Shown one piece after another: positions 25,033-33,614 of a stretch of 64,000 nucleotides of DNA. The stretch's first letter is position 1; the number at the start of each line of letters is the position of its first letter. Below the pieces are notes generated by a model. That model had not been told where the DNA came from, made no database searches, and worked only from the letters and a program-made list of their open reading frames with translations. Made by a program: the position numbers and the translations under genes. Origin of the DNA: Devosia epidermidihirudinis (GTDB lineage Bacteria; Pseudomonadota; Alphaproteobacteria; Rhizobiales; Devosiaceae); the NCBI RefSeq assembly GCF_000971295.1, contig NZ_LANJ01000012.1, positions 218,994 through 282,993 of the forward strand, given 5' to 3'.

Positions 25033-25990
25033 TTCGGGCCTTTGGGATAGCAACGGCCTCGGACGCCCCGGTCCACTTTAGCGCCGCTTCGACGCCCGCA
25101 CGATGCACTTTAGAGCCCCCCACGCTGCGCAATAGCTCACCGGTCACCACCGCGAAGCGAAACAGCATGGTCGAAAAGGCCCCGTGATGACGAGAATAGT
25201 CGCGCACCCGGTTGGCGGTGAGAATGGAATACAATCGGGCGTTGCGTTGGTAGTCGCCGCCGATATGAACCAGCCTGGCCTCCGGCACATAGACAATGTG
25301 AAAGCCTGCCGCGCGAACCCGCCGCTGATAATCAACTTCCTCGCTATAGAGAAAGAAACTCTCGTCCCAGTCTCCGACCTTGGCGCGGGCCTCGGCGGAC
25401 ACAGCCAACGCTGCCCCACTCGCCCAATCGACCATATTGGCGTGATCGTAGACATTGCTGTCACAGATGCATTCGCCGCGGTCGAGACCGCTGCCCAACT
25501 TGGTGCCCAGTAACGCATCCGCCCAGGCGGTTGCCAGAGATGGTTCGCGCCGCAAGGAGTGATAAAGAGTGCCGTCTTCGTGCAGGATCCGAGGAACGGC
25601 CATGCCAATCCCCCGACGCTGCAACGGCGCAGCGAGCAGCGCCGCGGTCCCCGGCTCAAGGCGAATATCGGGGTTGAGGATCAGCAGATCGGCGCTGGGA
25701 TCAATAGTTGCGACAGCAGCGTTGATACCCGCCGCATAGCCGCCATTGCGTCCGGTTCGAACCACTCGCGCCCCGATTGAATGGCTCTCTGCAATCGAAA
25801 CGGATTCATCGCTGGATGCATTGTCGGCCACGACCACTTCCGCGAACGGGACCCCGTTCAGCCCATGTCCCAGCGTATCGAGCAAACCGCCCAACGCGTC
25901 GGCGCTGTTATAGGTGACAATAACAACAGCCAACGGGCGCTTCACGGGCCTCTGGTGTCTGGAATAGTCGATCACGCTGGCAGTGGTCAC
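25025..25990 (-). CDS. Family 2 glycosyltransferase, WbbL/rhamnosyltransferase type
   Basis: The 321-residue protein has LAVVIVTYNSADALGGLLDT (about 20-39), VVVADNASSDES and DLLILNPDIRLEPGTAALL (the NPD motif in place of DxD). The segment SGAALAVSAEARAKVGDWDE, then FFLYSEEVDYQRRVRAAGF matches dTDP-rhamnosyltransferases such as WbbL. It is the first gene of the three-transferase minus-strand operon and faces the WecG-type gene across a 230-nt divergent region. Inference: it transfers rhamnose made by rfbBDAC. Confidence 0.85.
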   Translation of the reverse strand: MTTASVIDYSRHQRPVKRPLAVVIVTYNSADALGGLLDTLGHGLNGVPFAEVVVADNASSDESVSIAESHSIGARVVRTGRNGGYAAGINAAVATIDPSADLLILNPDIRLEPGTAALLAAPLQRRGIGMAVPRILHEDGTLYHSLRREPSLATAWADALLGTKLGSGLDRGECICDSNVYDHANMVDWASGAALAVSAEARAKVGDWDESFFLYSEEVDYQRRVRAAGFHIVYVPEARLVHIGGDYQRNARLYSILTANRVRDYSRHHGAFSTMLFRFAVVTGELLRSVGGSKVHRAGVEAALKWTGASEAVAIPKARNA

Positions 25991-26155
25991 CCCAACCTCC
26001 TTGAAGTCTTGGGGCGAGCTAACCTTCTGCAGCGACTGGGGTGAATTAGAGATTTTAGGCTAAGCTCGAGCCAATCTGCTTAGCGCTCAGCGCACCCTAG
26101 TCACGACGGCTACAATCCGGGACTTGGGCGCACTCCTACTATTCATCTTCAGCCC

Positions 26156-26183
26156 CTGTCCGACTGATTGTTGGCTCGGACAG
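26156..26183. promoter_or_regulatory. Perfect inverted repeat upstream of the WecG-type gene
   Basis: CTGTCCGA, 12-nt spacer, TCGGACAG forms a perfect 8-bp dyad that ends 37 nt before the start codon, within the divergent region 25991-26220. A second, weaker dyad GCTAAG/CTTAGC lies at 26059-26084. The first could be an operator or a leader hairpin. No clear -35/-10 pair was recognised. Confidence 0.4.
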
Positions 26184-26220
26184 CCTCCTCCTAGTGTCCG
26201 GTCAAACACAGGAGGCTTAG

Positions 26221-27051
26221 ATGGCATTCGCAGTTGATGGCCAGACGCATGATGAGGCCGCCCCCCGAAGCACTCTCGCCCAGAGCCGGCTGCTGTTTGG
26301 CCTCAATTTAGATGGCCTCTGCATGAGTGAGGCCGTCAGTCGATGCGATAGTGCCATCCAGACGCGGCAGCCCCTGCTTATCGGGGTCGTCAACGCCGCC
26401 AAGATCGTCAACATGCGACACGATCCAGCGCTGCGCGATGCTTTGCTCGACTGCAACATGCTGCTCGCGGACGGCCAGTCCATCGTCTGGGCCAGCAAGC
26501 TGCTCCACAAGCCTCTGCCGGAGCGCGTCGCCGGCATCGACCTTTTCGAAAACCTCCTTTCCCTGGCTCACGCCCGGGGACACAGCATCTATCTTTTAGG
26601 GGCCAAGCCTGAAGTTCTCACGGCACTTCAACTGACCATCGCTAAGCGTTGGCCCCGCATGCGGATATCTGGCAGCCATCATGGCTACTTCAACGACCAG
26701 GAAGCGGACGCCATTGCGCAGGAAATCCGCACCTCCGGCGCTGACATGCTCTTCCTCGGCATGGCCTCACCCAAGAAAGAAATCTTCCTCCGTCGTTACC
26801 ACAAATCGCTCAACGTGCCCGTCATGCACGGCGTTGGAGGCTCATTTGACGTGATGGCGGGCCTCACGAAGCGCGCCCCGCTCGCTTGGCAGAAGCTTGG
26901 TTTGGAATGGGCGTACCGCCTGCTTCAGGAACCGGGCCGCATGTGGAAGCGGTATCTCACCACCAATAGCGTATTCATCGCCCTGACGGTCCGGGAGGCC
27001 GTACGCCCCAGTCCGGCTTACGCGCAGGACATCTCATCCCCTCAAACATGA
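26221..27051 (+). CDS. WecG/TagA/CpsF-family glycosyltransferase
   Basis: The 276-residue enzyme has the family's order of motifs: LLIGVVNAAKIVNMRHDPAL, then LLADGQSIVWASKLL with the catalytic Asp, ERVAGIDLFENLL, YLLGAKPEVL, GSHHGYFNDQEADAIAQEI, FLGMASPKKEIFL and VMHGVGGSFDVMAG. WecG transfers ManNAcA from its UDP donor to lipid-linked GlcNAc; TagA uses ManNAc. Because wecC and wecB are next to it, UDP-ManNAcA is the likely donor here. AGGAGG lies just before the ATG. It acts at the cytoplasmic face of the inner membrane on undecaprenyl-linked sugars. Confidence 0.9.
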   Translation: MAFAVDGQTHDEAAPRSTLAQSRLLFGLNLDGLCMSEAVSRCDSAIQTRQPLLIGVVNAAKIVNMRHDPALRDALLDCNMLLADGQSIVWASKLLHKPLPERVAGIDLFENLLSLAHARGHSIYLLGAKPEVLTALQLTIAKRWPRMRISGSHHGYFNDQEADAIAQEIRTSGADMLFLGMASPKKEIFLRRYHKSLNVPVMHGVGGSFDVMAGLTKRAPLAWQKLGLEWAYRLLQEPGRMWKRYLTTNSVFIALTVREAVRPSPAYAQDISSPQT

Positions 27052-27078
27052 ACTCTAACCTGTTGACAGGAAACGACT

Positions 27079-28338
27079 ATGCTCAATGAAGTATTTGGCG
27101 GCAGGCTTGCGGTAATTGGTATGGGCTATATCGGCCTGCCCACGGCGACCGTGCTGGCGACGCGCGGTATCCAGGTGGTCGGCGTGGACGTGAACCCACG
27201 GATCGTCGATGCCATCTCCCGTGGTGAAGCGCCGTTTATCGAGCCCGATCTGCAGGTGGCCGTCAGCGGCGCCGTGGCGATGGGGCGGCTGTCGATGTCG
27301 CGCGAAATGCCCGAGGCAGACGCCTATATCATTGCAGTTCCTACACCTTTTAATCCTGACCACACCGCGGACTTGTCCTATGTGCAGGCCGCTGCGGAGC
27401 AGGTCGCGGCCAAATTGCAACCGGGGAACATCGTGGTGCTGGAATCCACTAGCCCTCCGGGCACCACCGAGAAGGTCAGCCAGTGGATCGGCGCGGTCCG
27501 TCCGGATCTCAAAATGCCCCATGTGGTTGGTAGCAACGCGGATATCTTTGTGGCGCATTGCCCGGAACGGGTGCTGCCGGGCCGCATCATGATCGAGATG
27601 ATTACCAACAATCGCGTGGTCGGCGGGCTGACGACGGCCTGCGCCATCAAGGCCGCCAGCATCTACCGTGTGTTCTCACAGGGCGAGATTCTGCTGACGG
27701 ACGCCGCCAGCGCAGAGATGGCCAAGCTGGTCGAGAACGCCTATCGCGACGTCAATATCGCGTTCGCCAATGAGCTGTCGCTCATCACGGAATCCCTGCG
27801 GCTCGATGTCTGGGAAGTCATAAAGCTGGCCAACCAACACCCCCGGGTAAATGTGCTATCGCCCGGTCCAGGCGTCGGCGGTCACTGCATTCCCGTCGAT
27901 CCGTGGTTCATCGTAGCGGCTGCACCGGACCTGGCCAAACTCATCCGCACGGCCCGAGAGGTCAACGATCACAAGCCTCACCACGTCGCCGAGCAGGTGA
28001 TCAACAAGGCCCGCCGCTTCCGCTCACCAGCGATCGCGTGCCTCGGCCTGACCTTCAAAGCCAATGTCGATGACATCCGGGAAAGCCCGGCAGTCGAGGT
28101 GGTGGGATTGATTGCGGGCGCCCTGCCCGAGGTCGAAATCATGGTGGCCGACCCCTATGTGCCCGAGCTGCCCAAGGAATTGCAGAGCAACGCGAACTTG
28201 CGGTTGGTCAATGCGGGCGAAGCGGTCGACGCTGCCGATATTATCGTGCTCCTGGTGGAGCACGATGCATTCAAGGCGTTGCGCCATACGCGGCACAACG
28301 GCAAGGTCGTTTACGACACGCGCGGCGCCTGGGCCTGA
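27079..28338 (+). CDS. wecC: UDP-N-acetyl-D-mannosamine dehydrogenase
   Basis: The 419-residue enzyme oxidises C6 of UDP-ManNAc to UDP-ManNAcA with NAD. It has the Rossmann site VIGMGYIGLPTATVLA (residues 12-27), HCPERVLPGRIMIEMITNN, which is WecC-like rather than Ugd-like, the catalytic Cys270 in GGHCIPVDPWF, and LGLTFKANVDDIRESPA near residue 323. AGGA lies 8 nt before the ATG, 27 nt after the WecG-type gene. Its last 28 nt overlap the end of convergent wecB. Confidence 0.93.
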   Translation: MLNEVFGGRLAVIGMGYIGLPTATVLATRGIQVVGVDVNPRIVDAISRGEAPFIEPDLQVAVSGAVAMGRLSMSREMPEADAYIIAVPTPFNPDHTADLSYVQAAAEQVAAKLQPGNIVVLESTSPPGTTEKVSQWIGAVRPDLKMPHVVGSNADIFVAHCPERVLPGRIMIEMITNNRVVGGLTTACAIKAASIYRVFSQGEILLTDAASAEMAKLVENAYRDVNIAFANELSLITESLRLDVWEVIKLANQHPRVNVLSPGPGVGGHCIPVDPWFIVAAAPDLAKLIRTAREVNDHKPHHVAEQVINKARRFRSPAIACLGLTFKANVDDIRESPAVEVVGLIAGALPEVEIMVADPYVPELPKELQSNANLRLVNAGEAVDAADIIVLLVEHDAFKALRHTRHNGKVVYDTRGAWA

Positions 28339-29486
28339 TCGTGGATAAGGCCGGGGACAAAGTTCACCGGCCTCGTCGCATGGCCGAAGAAATGCTCGAT
28401 AGACTGCACACAACGATCTGATGCATGGCCATCGCCGTAAGGATTTACGGCCTTGGCCATTGCGTCGTAAGCGTCACGATTGGTTAGCAGACTGCTAACT
28501 TCTGCAACGATCCGGTCTTCATCCGTCCCCACCAGTTTGACCGTCCCGGCGACAACCGCTTCTGGACGCTCCGTCGTTTCCCGCATGACCAAAACCGGCT
28601 TGCCGAGGCTCGGCGCCTCTTCCTGCACGCCACCGCTATCGGTGAGCACCAGGTCAGACGCGCGCATCGCGGTGACGAAGTCGCAATAGCCGAGCGGCTC
28701 GGTGATCAACACATTCTCCAAATGCTGCAAGGCCGGCAGCAGGACTTCTCGGACAGCCGGATTGAGATGCGCCGGCAACAGGAACACCGTTTCTGGGAAC
28801 ATCTGCGCCAGACGCGCCATTGCCCGCGCTGCGCGTGCCATGGGTTCACCCCAGGACTCGCGGCGGTGTGCAGTAATGAGGACCGTACGCCGGCCCGCCA
28901 GCCGGAGCAGATCGCGATTGGTTGGTGGGGTGACGCGTGTGGCGACTTCAAGCAGTGCGTCGATCACCGTGTTTCCTGTCACTGCGATAGCATCGGGCTG
29001 AATGGCCTCAGCTATGAGGTTTTGTGACGAGGTTTCGGTGGGGGCCAGATGCAGGGAAGCGATGCGGGAGACCATGCCGCGGTTCATCTCTTCGGGAAAC
29101 GGATTGTAGGAGTCCCCCGTGCGAAGACCCGCCTCAAGATGGATCACCGGCACTTTCTGATAGAAGGCGGCCAACGCCGCGGCAAAGCAGGTGGTGGTAT
29201 CGCCTTGCACCAGAACCGCATCGGGCTTTTCACGCTCAATCACGCCCGAGACACCCTCCAGCGCGCGGGAGGTGATCCCCGGCAGCGTCTGGCGATCCAT
29301 GATGATGTTGAGATCATGCTTGGGCACGATGCCGAACAGCGCGTTGACCTGATCGAGCATCTGCCGGTGTTGGCCGGTGACGGTCACGATCGGCTCCAGA
29401 TTGCTAGAGGCCCGCATGGCCGCAATCAGCGGAGCAACCTTGATCGCCTCCGGCCGAGTTCCATAAACCACCATTATCCTGCGCAT
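28311..29486 (-). CDS. wecB: UDP-N-acetylglucosamine 2-epimerase (non-hydrolysing)
   Basis: The 391-residue enzyme interconverts UDP-GlcNAc and UDP-ManNAc and supplies wecC. Evidence: YGTRPEAIKVAPLIAAM at residues 8-24, VTGQHRQMLDQV, VQGDTTTCFAAALAAF, HLEAGLRTGDSYNPFPEEMN, TAHRRESWGEPM and LTDSGGVQEEAPSLGKPVL with the conserved Ser/Gly/Glu residues. AGGGA lies before the ATG. Unusually for a matched pair, it is on the opposite strand from wecC and converges on it with overlapping 3' ends. Confidence 0.95.
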   Translation of the reverse strand: MRRIMVVYGTRPEAIKVAPLIAAMRASSNLEPIVTVTGQHRQMLDQVNALFGIVPKHDLNIIMDRQTLPGITSRALEGVSGVIEREKPDAVLVQGDTTTCFAAALAAFYQKVPVIHLEAGLRTGDSYNPFPEEMNRGMVSRIASLHLAPTETSSQNLIAEAIQPDAIAVTGNTVIDALLEVATRVTPPTNRDLLRLAGRRTVLITAHRRESWGEPMARAARAMARLAQMFPETVFLLPAHLNPAVREVLLPALQHLENVLITEPLGYCDFVTAMRASDLVLTDSGGVQEEAPSLGKPVLVMRETTERPEAVVAGTVKLVGTDEDRIVAEVSSLLTNRDAYDAMAKAVNPYGDGHASDRCVQSIEHFFGHATRPVNFVPGLIHDQAQAPRVS

Positions 29487-29882
29487 ATCGTCATCCCTGT
29501 TCCACGCCCAGAATGGGCTTCGGGAAAACGCTAAAGGCCGGTCAGATCAACCAGAATAACTCGATATCGGTAGATATTGACATGGTCTGACCACCGCACA
29601 CCCCTTGTGGGTGAGACGGCCAGATACTTGGGTGAACGGCCGCCCTTTTGAGCGTTTCCGGGGCACCGCCGCGCACAGTTAATAGGTCGTTAAGCCTATC
29701 GTCGGTGTTCTCCATATCCGAAAAATCTACCTCTCCCGCACGAAGGCCTAGGCGCCCCTTCCACGACCGTGACTCCGGCTGTCGCGGTAAATCCCTCAGC
29801 CGATTTTGGCCTGTCCGGGCGCGGATAGGATGACCGTCACCACAATACGATTTGACGGCAGCGCCAACCTTCGAGGCCCCAA
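29487..29882. other. 396-nt divergent intergenic region
   Basis: Lies between the starts of wecB (minus) and the sugar transferase (plus), so it should hold two promoters. I see a TTGACA at 29577-29582 without a convincing -10, and a short dyad ATAGG/CCTAT around 29690. The long open frames here on both strands have no ribosome site or family resemblance and I do not call them genes. Confidence 0.5.
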
Positions 29883-30566
29883 ATGTTCCCAACACTTCCT
29901 GAGAAGCAGCCGGCAGTGACAGCCGCATTAGCGCCCTTGCGGAGGAGCAAAATCGGCGCGGGCATCTATGGGAACGGCGGCAAGCGAATGCTGGACCTGA
30001 TACTCGTGCTGATCGGCGGCGTCGTCTTCCTGCCGTTGATCCTTATCCTGGCTGCGCTGGTACGTCTGGATGGGAGCTCGGCCATCTACCGTCAGCCCCG
30101 CATCGGCAAGAATGGCCGCATTTTCCTATTATGGAAGCTTCGCTCAATGGTGCCTGACGCAGACGCGGCACTCGAGCGCTATCTCGCAAGCGATGCGGCG
30201 GCTCGCGCCGAATGGGACAGATCCCAAAAACTCAGGCATGACCCTCGCCTCACCCGCATTGGTGCCACCCTGCGGCGCTATTCACTGGATGAGCTGCCCC
30301 AGCTGTGGAACGTCCTGATGGGCGACATGAGCCTAGTAGGACCACGGCCCATGATGCCGAGCCAGCGCACCCTCTACCCAGGCACGGCGTATTACGACTT
30401 TCGACCCGGCCTGACCGGCCTGTGGCAAATCAGTGCCCGTAATGACTGCTCTTTTGCCGACCGCGCCAGCTACGACAATCTCTATGCGCAGGAGATTTCC
30501 CTCGCCACTGACCTGCGGATATTGGCCTGCACGGTCAGCGTGGTTTTGAGGGGAACGGGTTGCTGA
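29883..30566 (+). CDS. Undecaprenyl-phosphate sugar-phosphate transferase, ExoY-like
   Basis: The 227-residue protein starts polysaccharide assembly by moving a hexose-1-phosphate from a UDP-sugar to undecaprenyl phosphate. It has one hydrophobic segment (about residues 37-58, LDLILVLIGGVVFLPLILIL) preceded by basic residues, then the conserved catalytic core: YRQPRIGKNGRIFLLWKLRS, RLTRIGATLRRYSLDELPQL with the DE dyad, NVLMGDMSLVGPRPMM and RPGLTGLWQI. The size is like ExoY (short form without the WbaP N-terminal domain). GAGG precedes the ATG. Likely the priming enzyme for the polysaccharide made here. Confidence 0.93.
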   Translation: MFPTLPEKQPAVTAALAPLRRSKIGAGIYGNGGKRMLDLILVLIGGVVFLPLILILAALVRLDGSSAIYRQPRIGKNGRIFLLWKLRSMVPDADAALERYLASDAAARAEWDRSQKLRHDPRLTRIGATLRRYSLDELPQLWNVLMGDMSLVGPRPMMPSQRTLYPGTAYYDFRPGLTGLWQISARNDCSFADRASYDNLYAQEISLATDLRILACTVSVVLRGTGC

Positions 30567-30573
30567 GGGCAAC

Positions 30574-31860
30574 TCAAGGCTGACTGCTTGTGGTGGCCGC
30601 GGCCACCCCGCCGGTGGGCCCCATCGGCAACTGCATCTGTAAGCTAACCTTCACCAGATCTCCCGGCAGCAATGGGGTGGCCTCTGTCGCATCTATAGAG
30701 AGCGACTGGCCGTCCTTGTCGCGCATGATTGTGTAGGTCAAACCCATCTGAGCCGTACGGGCCAGAGTGGTGTTTGCATCGGCTTCGGTCGATTGACGCA
30801 ACATGCGCATGGTGGAGGTCTGGTTGAGCATGAGCTTTTCCAGATTGGCCTGCTCCTGCTGGAGCTGCGCCGCAGCCGCGGATTGCTGCTCGTCTTGCAG
30901 TTTGGCGAGGTCGCGCTGGGAATGGTTGAGGTTCTCGCGCGCGGTCATCGTCGCAATAACATTGTCCAGCCGCTGAGACCGCAGATCCGCCAGCACCCGC
31001 TCGGCGTCTGACAGTCGGGCGGTCGTCGCCGAACCTGAGGTCACCAGCGCCTGAATGGACTCCACCTGCTTTTCCGCACGGGCAATCTGCTCGTCGACAG
31101 CCTGGGATTTCTGGCTCAGGGCGTCGATTTCGGCGTTATACAGCTCGCCCAGCTGATCGAGGCCAGTTTGCTGCCGGGAAAGCTCGTTGGTATGGGCATC
31201 AAAGATGCGCCGTTCCTGCTCCATGATCTCGGAAATCCCCGGATCACTGGCATTGAGGGTCGGTGGAAAGGCAATTTCACTGCCACGATCAAACTCGGTC
31301 TTGAGCCGCGCCAGGCGGGCGGTCGTGCGCAGGATGTCGCTGGCGAAGCCGGTCAGGTCGGCCTGCAGCCGGATCGTCTCGGACAATCCGCCAGCGCTAT
31401 CCAGACGTTGTTCACCACCAGCGACGGCAAGCGCCTGCATCACCGTCATGCCGGGACGAAAGGCATATTCACCCGGGGTTGAAACGCTACCGACCACATA
31501 GACCGGCGGATATTCGAGCACCTGAACCGAGGCATCGGGCGTATCAAGCAGTCCGAGCTTCGCCTGTAGGCGTTCTGCAATCAGCGTACCCAGCTGCTCC
31601 GCGCTCAGCCCCGCGACATCAATGGCGCCCAGAGTGGGCACGGTCAAAGATCCATCGGGCGCCACAGCAAAGTCTCCGCCCAAGGCATCCCAGCGCTTGT
31701 AGTCGCCGCTTGCGGGCTGGAACTGCACCACCGTCAGCCGCAGCTTTGTCAGCGGCGCCAAGGACATGGGAGCCGCCAAAACGCTGCCAAAAGAAACGGA
31801 GGCCAGCAGGACACCGCAAAGCGCAGCTTGGCGCGAAGCACGTTTGTGAAAGCTGAACAT
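30574..31860 (-). CDS. Polysaccharide export outer-membrane protein, ExoF/Wza-like
   Basis: The 428-residue protein has a signal peptide (MFSFHKRASRQAALCGVLLA, cleavage near AAP) without a lipobox cysteine, so I prefer the ATG at 31860 to the longer frame. A polysaccharide-export domain (about 35-115, FAVAPDGSLTVPTLGAIDVA) is followed by an SLBB-like part (VYVVGSVSTPGEYAFRPGMT) and a long coiled coil rich in Q, E and A (about 215-380), as in rhizobial ExoF rather than Wza. It converges on the ExoY-like gene with 7 nt between them and diverges from the chain-length gene. Role: periplasm-to-outside conduit. Confidence 0.87.
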   Translation of the reverse strand: MFSFHKRASRQAALCGVLLASVSFGSVLAAPMSLAPLTKLRLTVVQFQPASGDYKRWDALGGDFAVAPDGSLTVPTLGAIDVAGLSAEQLGTLIAERLQAKLGLLDTPDASVQVLEYPPVYVVGSVSTPGEYAFRPGMTVMQALAVAGGEQRLDSAGGLSETIRLQADLTGFASDILRTTARLARLKTEFDRGSEIAFPPTLNASDPGISEIMEQERRIFDAHTNELSRQQTGLDQLGELYNAEIDALSQKSQAVDEQIARAEKQVESIQALVTSGSATTARLSDAERVLADLRSQRLDNVIATMTARENLNHSQRDLAKLQDEQQSAAAAQLQQEQANLEKLMLNQTSTMRMLRQSTEADANTTLARTAQMGLTYTIMRDKDGQSLSIDATEATPLLPGDLVKVSLQMQLPMGPTGGVAAATTSSQP

Positions 31861-32063
31861 TGTCTGTGTCGCCCTGAGGATTGCGAAAGGTGACAACACC
31901 TTAGCGCGCGGCAGCCACGTCCATAACCGACTAGTGCGGCTTAGCTCGACGTACCTATGGAGGCCCCCACCCTCACCCGTGTTGTCGATGGTGAGCCGCG
32001 ATAAGCGCGCATTATGGTTCGACCTCAATACCTTGACTGTGCAACCGCCGCAGCGGGCAGACC
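31861..32063. promoter_or_regulatory. Divergent promoter region with an inverted repeat
   Basis: The 203 nt separate the starts of the export and chain-length genes. A perfect dyad CTCACC, 12-nt spacer, GGTGAG lies at 31972-31995 near the centre, suitable for an operator controlling both directions. No firm -35/-10 pair could be picked. Confidence 0.35.
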
Positions 32064-33614
32064 ATGCAGGTGATCGAAGTGAATGCATTGAGCGCTATCG
32101 ACTTCAAGTTCTACTTCTGGCTCTTCCTGCGGCGTTTGCCACAGTTTCTCATGGTCGCGGCGACCGTGGCGGTGATCGGCGCGATCGCGTCATTCCTGCG
32201 CCCTACAAATTATGAGGCGGCCGCCAAGATTCTCGTCGAAACCGCGCAAATCCCGGCTGATCTAGCAAAGTCCACCGTGCCAACTGGCGCCGCCGAGCAA
32301 TTCCAGATTATCCAGGAAGACGTGCTGTCACGGGACAATGTCCTGTCACTGGCAACACGGTTCGGCCTCTATGCAGACCGCCCAAACATGTCGCCGGTGG
32401 AAATCTTCGACGACATGCAAAAGCGGCTCACGATTGCAGCAGCGCCTGTCGATAATGGCGGCGGTTCCTCGGCGACGGTGATCCGCATTGCATTCCGCGC
32501 CAGCAAGCCGGAGGTGGCGGCCAATCTGGTCAATGACCTCGTCACCATGATCCTGAACAAGGACGTCCAGCTGCGCACGGCGCGGGCGACCGACACGATG
32601 ACCTTCTTCAATCAGGAAACCCAGCGGCTTGATGGCCTGCTGCGCGAGCTCGATGGAAAGCTGCTCGCCTTCAAGAACGACCACATCAACTCCATGCCGG
32701 ACAGCATCGACTTCCGCCGCAACCTGCAGACGACGCAACAAACGCGGCTCCTCGTGCTGGCGCAGGAAGAGGCAACCCTGCGTAAACAACTCACCGACTT
32801 GCAGACCCGCCCCTTTGACATTGGCGCAACCGTGCCGGTGACGCCCGAGGAACAGAACCTGCAATCCCTTCGCCAGTCACTGGCCCAGCAGCAAGGGCTG
32901 TTTGCCGAAAACAGTCCTGCCATCACAGCCCTGCGAGCCCGCATCGCAACGCTCCAGGAACAGATCACGGGAACGACCGGCGGCGCGGACAAACCGCTCA
33001 ATACCCGGGATTTTCAGATCGCCGATATCAATGACCGGCTGGCCGCCATCGCCGATGAGCGCAAGAGCATCGAACAAACGCTGGTGGACCTCGAGGCCTC
33101 GATCGCTGCGACACCCGGCAATGAAACGGTGCTGAATTCGCTGAACCGGGACCATCAGAACATTCAGGCGCAGTATGACTCGGCTGTGGCACGGCTGGCC
33201 GAAGCCTCGACTGGCCAGCAGATCGAGCTGCTGCTCAAGGGCGAACGCCTGTCGCTGATCGAGAGTGCAATTCCGCCAACCACCGCCCAGGGGCTAGGGC
33301 TCAAGATGCTCCTAGCGGCAACCGGCATCCTTGCCGTCGTGGCAGGCCTGGTTGCGGTCATCCTGCCCGAATTGATCAATCGCAAAATCCGCCGCCCGGA
33401 GGAACTCGTCTCGCGGCTGCAGATCCTGCCCTACATCACCATACCCTATGTCGAGCCTGTGGAGCCGGTACCCAGCCGCGCGCCCGCAGTGCGCACGGGT
33501 GAAGCACCTAAAGCCCAACGCACCTCAACGCGGGGCTACACCACCGGTCTCAAGGACTTTGTCAGTCACGCCCGCAGCGGCTTCCCATCCTCGTTGTTCA
33601 GGAACCAGCCATGA
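32064..33614 (+). CDS. Polysaccharide co-polymerase / chain-length protein, GumC/ExoP N-terminal type
   Basis: The 516-residue inner-membrane protein has the Wzz-type layout: a short N-terminus, first helix near residues 26-46 (FLMVAATVAVIGAIASFL), a large periplasmic region with coiled coil (about 190-390), and a second helix near 413-433 (KMLLAATGILAVVAGLVAVI). The Pro-rich Wzz motif is present in relaxed form (AIPPTTAQGLGLKM). The cytoplasmic tail is long and basic and lacks the ATPase; this is supplied by the next gene, coupled by an ATGA overlap. It is therefore a split ExoP/Wzc. The ribosome site ahead of the ATG is weak. Confidence 0.9.
   Translation: MQVIEVNALSAIDFKFYFWLFLRRLPQFLMVAATVAVIGAIASFLRPTNYEAAAKILVETAQIPADLAKSTVPTGAAEQFQIIQEDVLSRDNVLSLATRFGLYADRPNMSPVEIFDDMQKRLTIAAAPVDNGGGSSATVIRIAFRASKPEVAANLVNDLVTMILNKDVQLRTARATDTMTFFNQETQRLDGLLRELDGKLLAFKNDHINSMPDSIDFRRNLQTTQQTRLLVLAQEEATLRKQLTDLQTRPFDIGATVPVTPEEQNLQSLRQSLAQQQGLFAENSPAITALRARIATLQEQITGTTGGADKPLNTRDFQIADINDRLAAIADERKSIEQTLVDLEASIAATPGNETVLNSLNRDHQNIQAQYDSAVARLAEASTGQQIELLLKGERLSLIESAIPPTTAQGLGLKMLLAATGILAVVAGLVAVILPELINRKIRRPEELVSRLQILPYITIPYVEPVEPVPSRAPAVRTGEAPKAQRTSTRGYTTGLKDFVSHARSGFPSSLFRNQP

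Noticed and set aside
29542..29928. 128-residue minus-strand frame between wecB and the sugar transferase
   Set aside because: It overlaps the start of the ExoY-like gene on the other strand, has no ribosome site and no family likeness.
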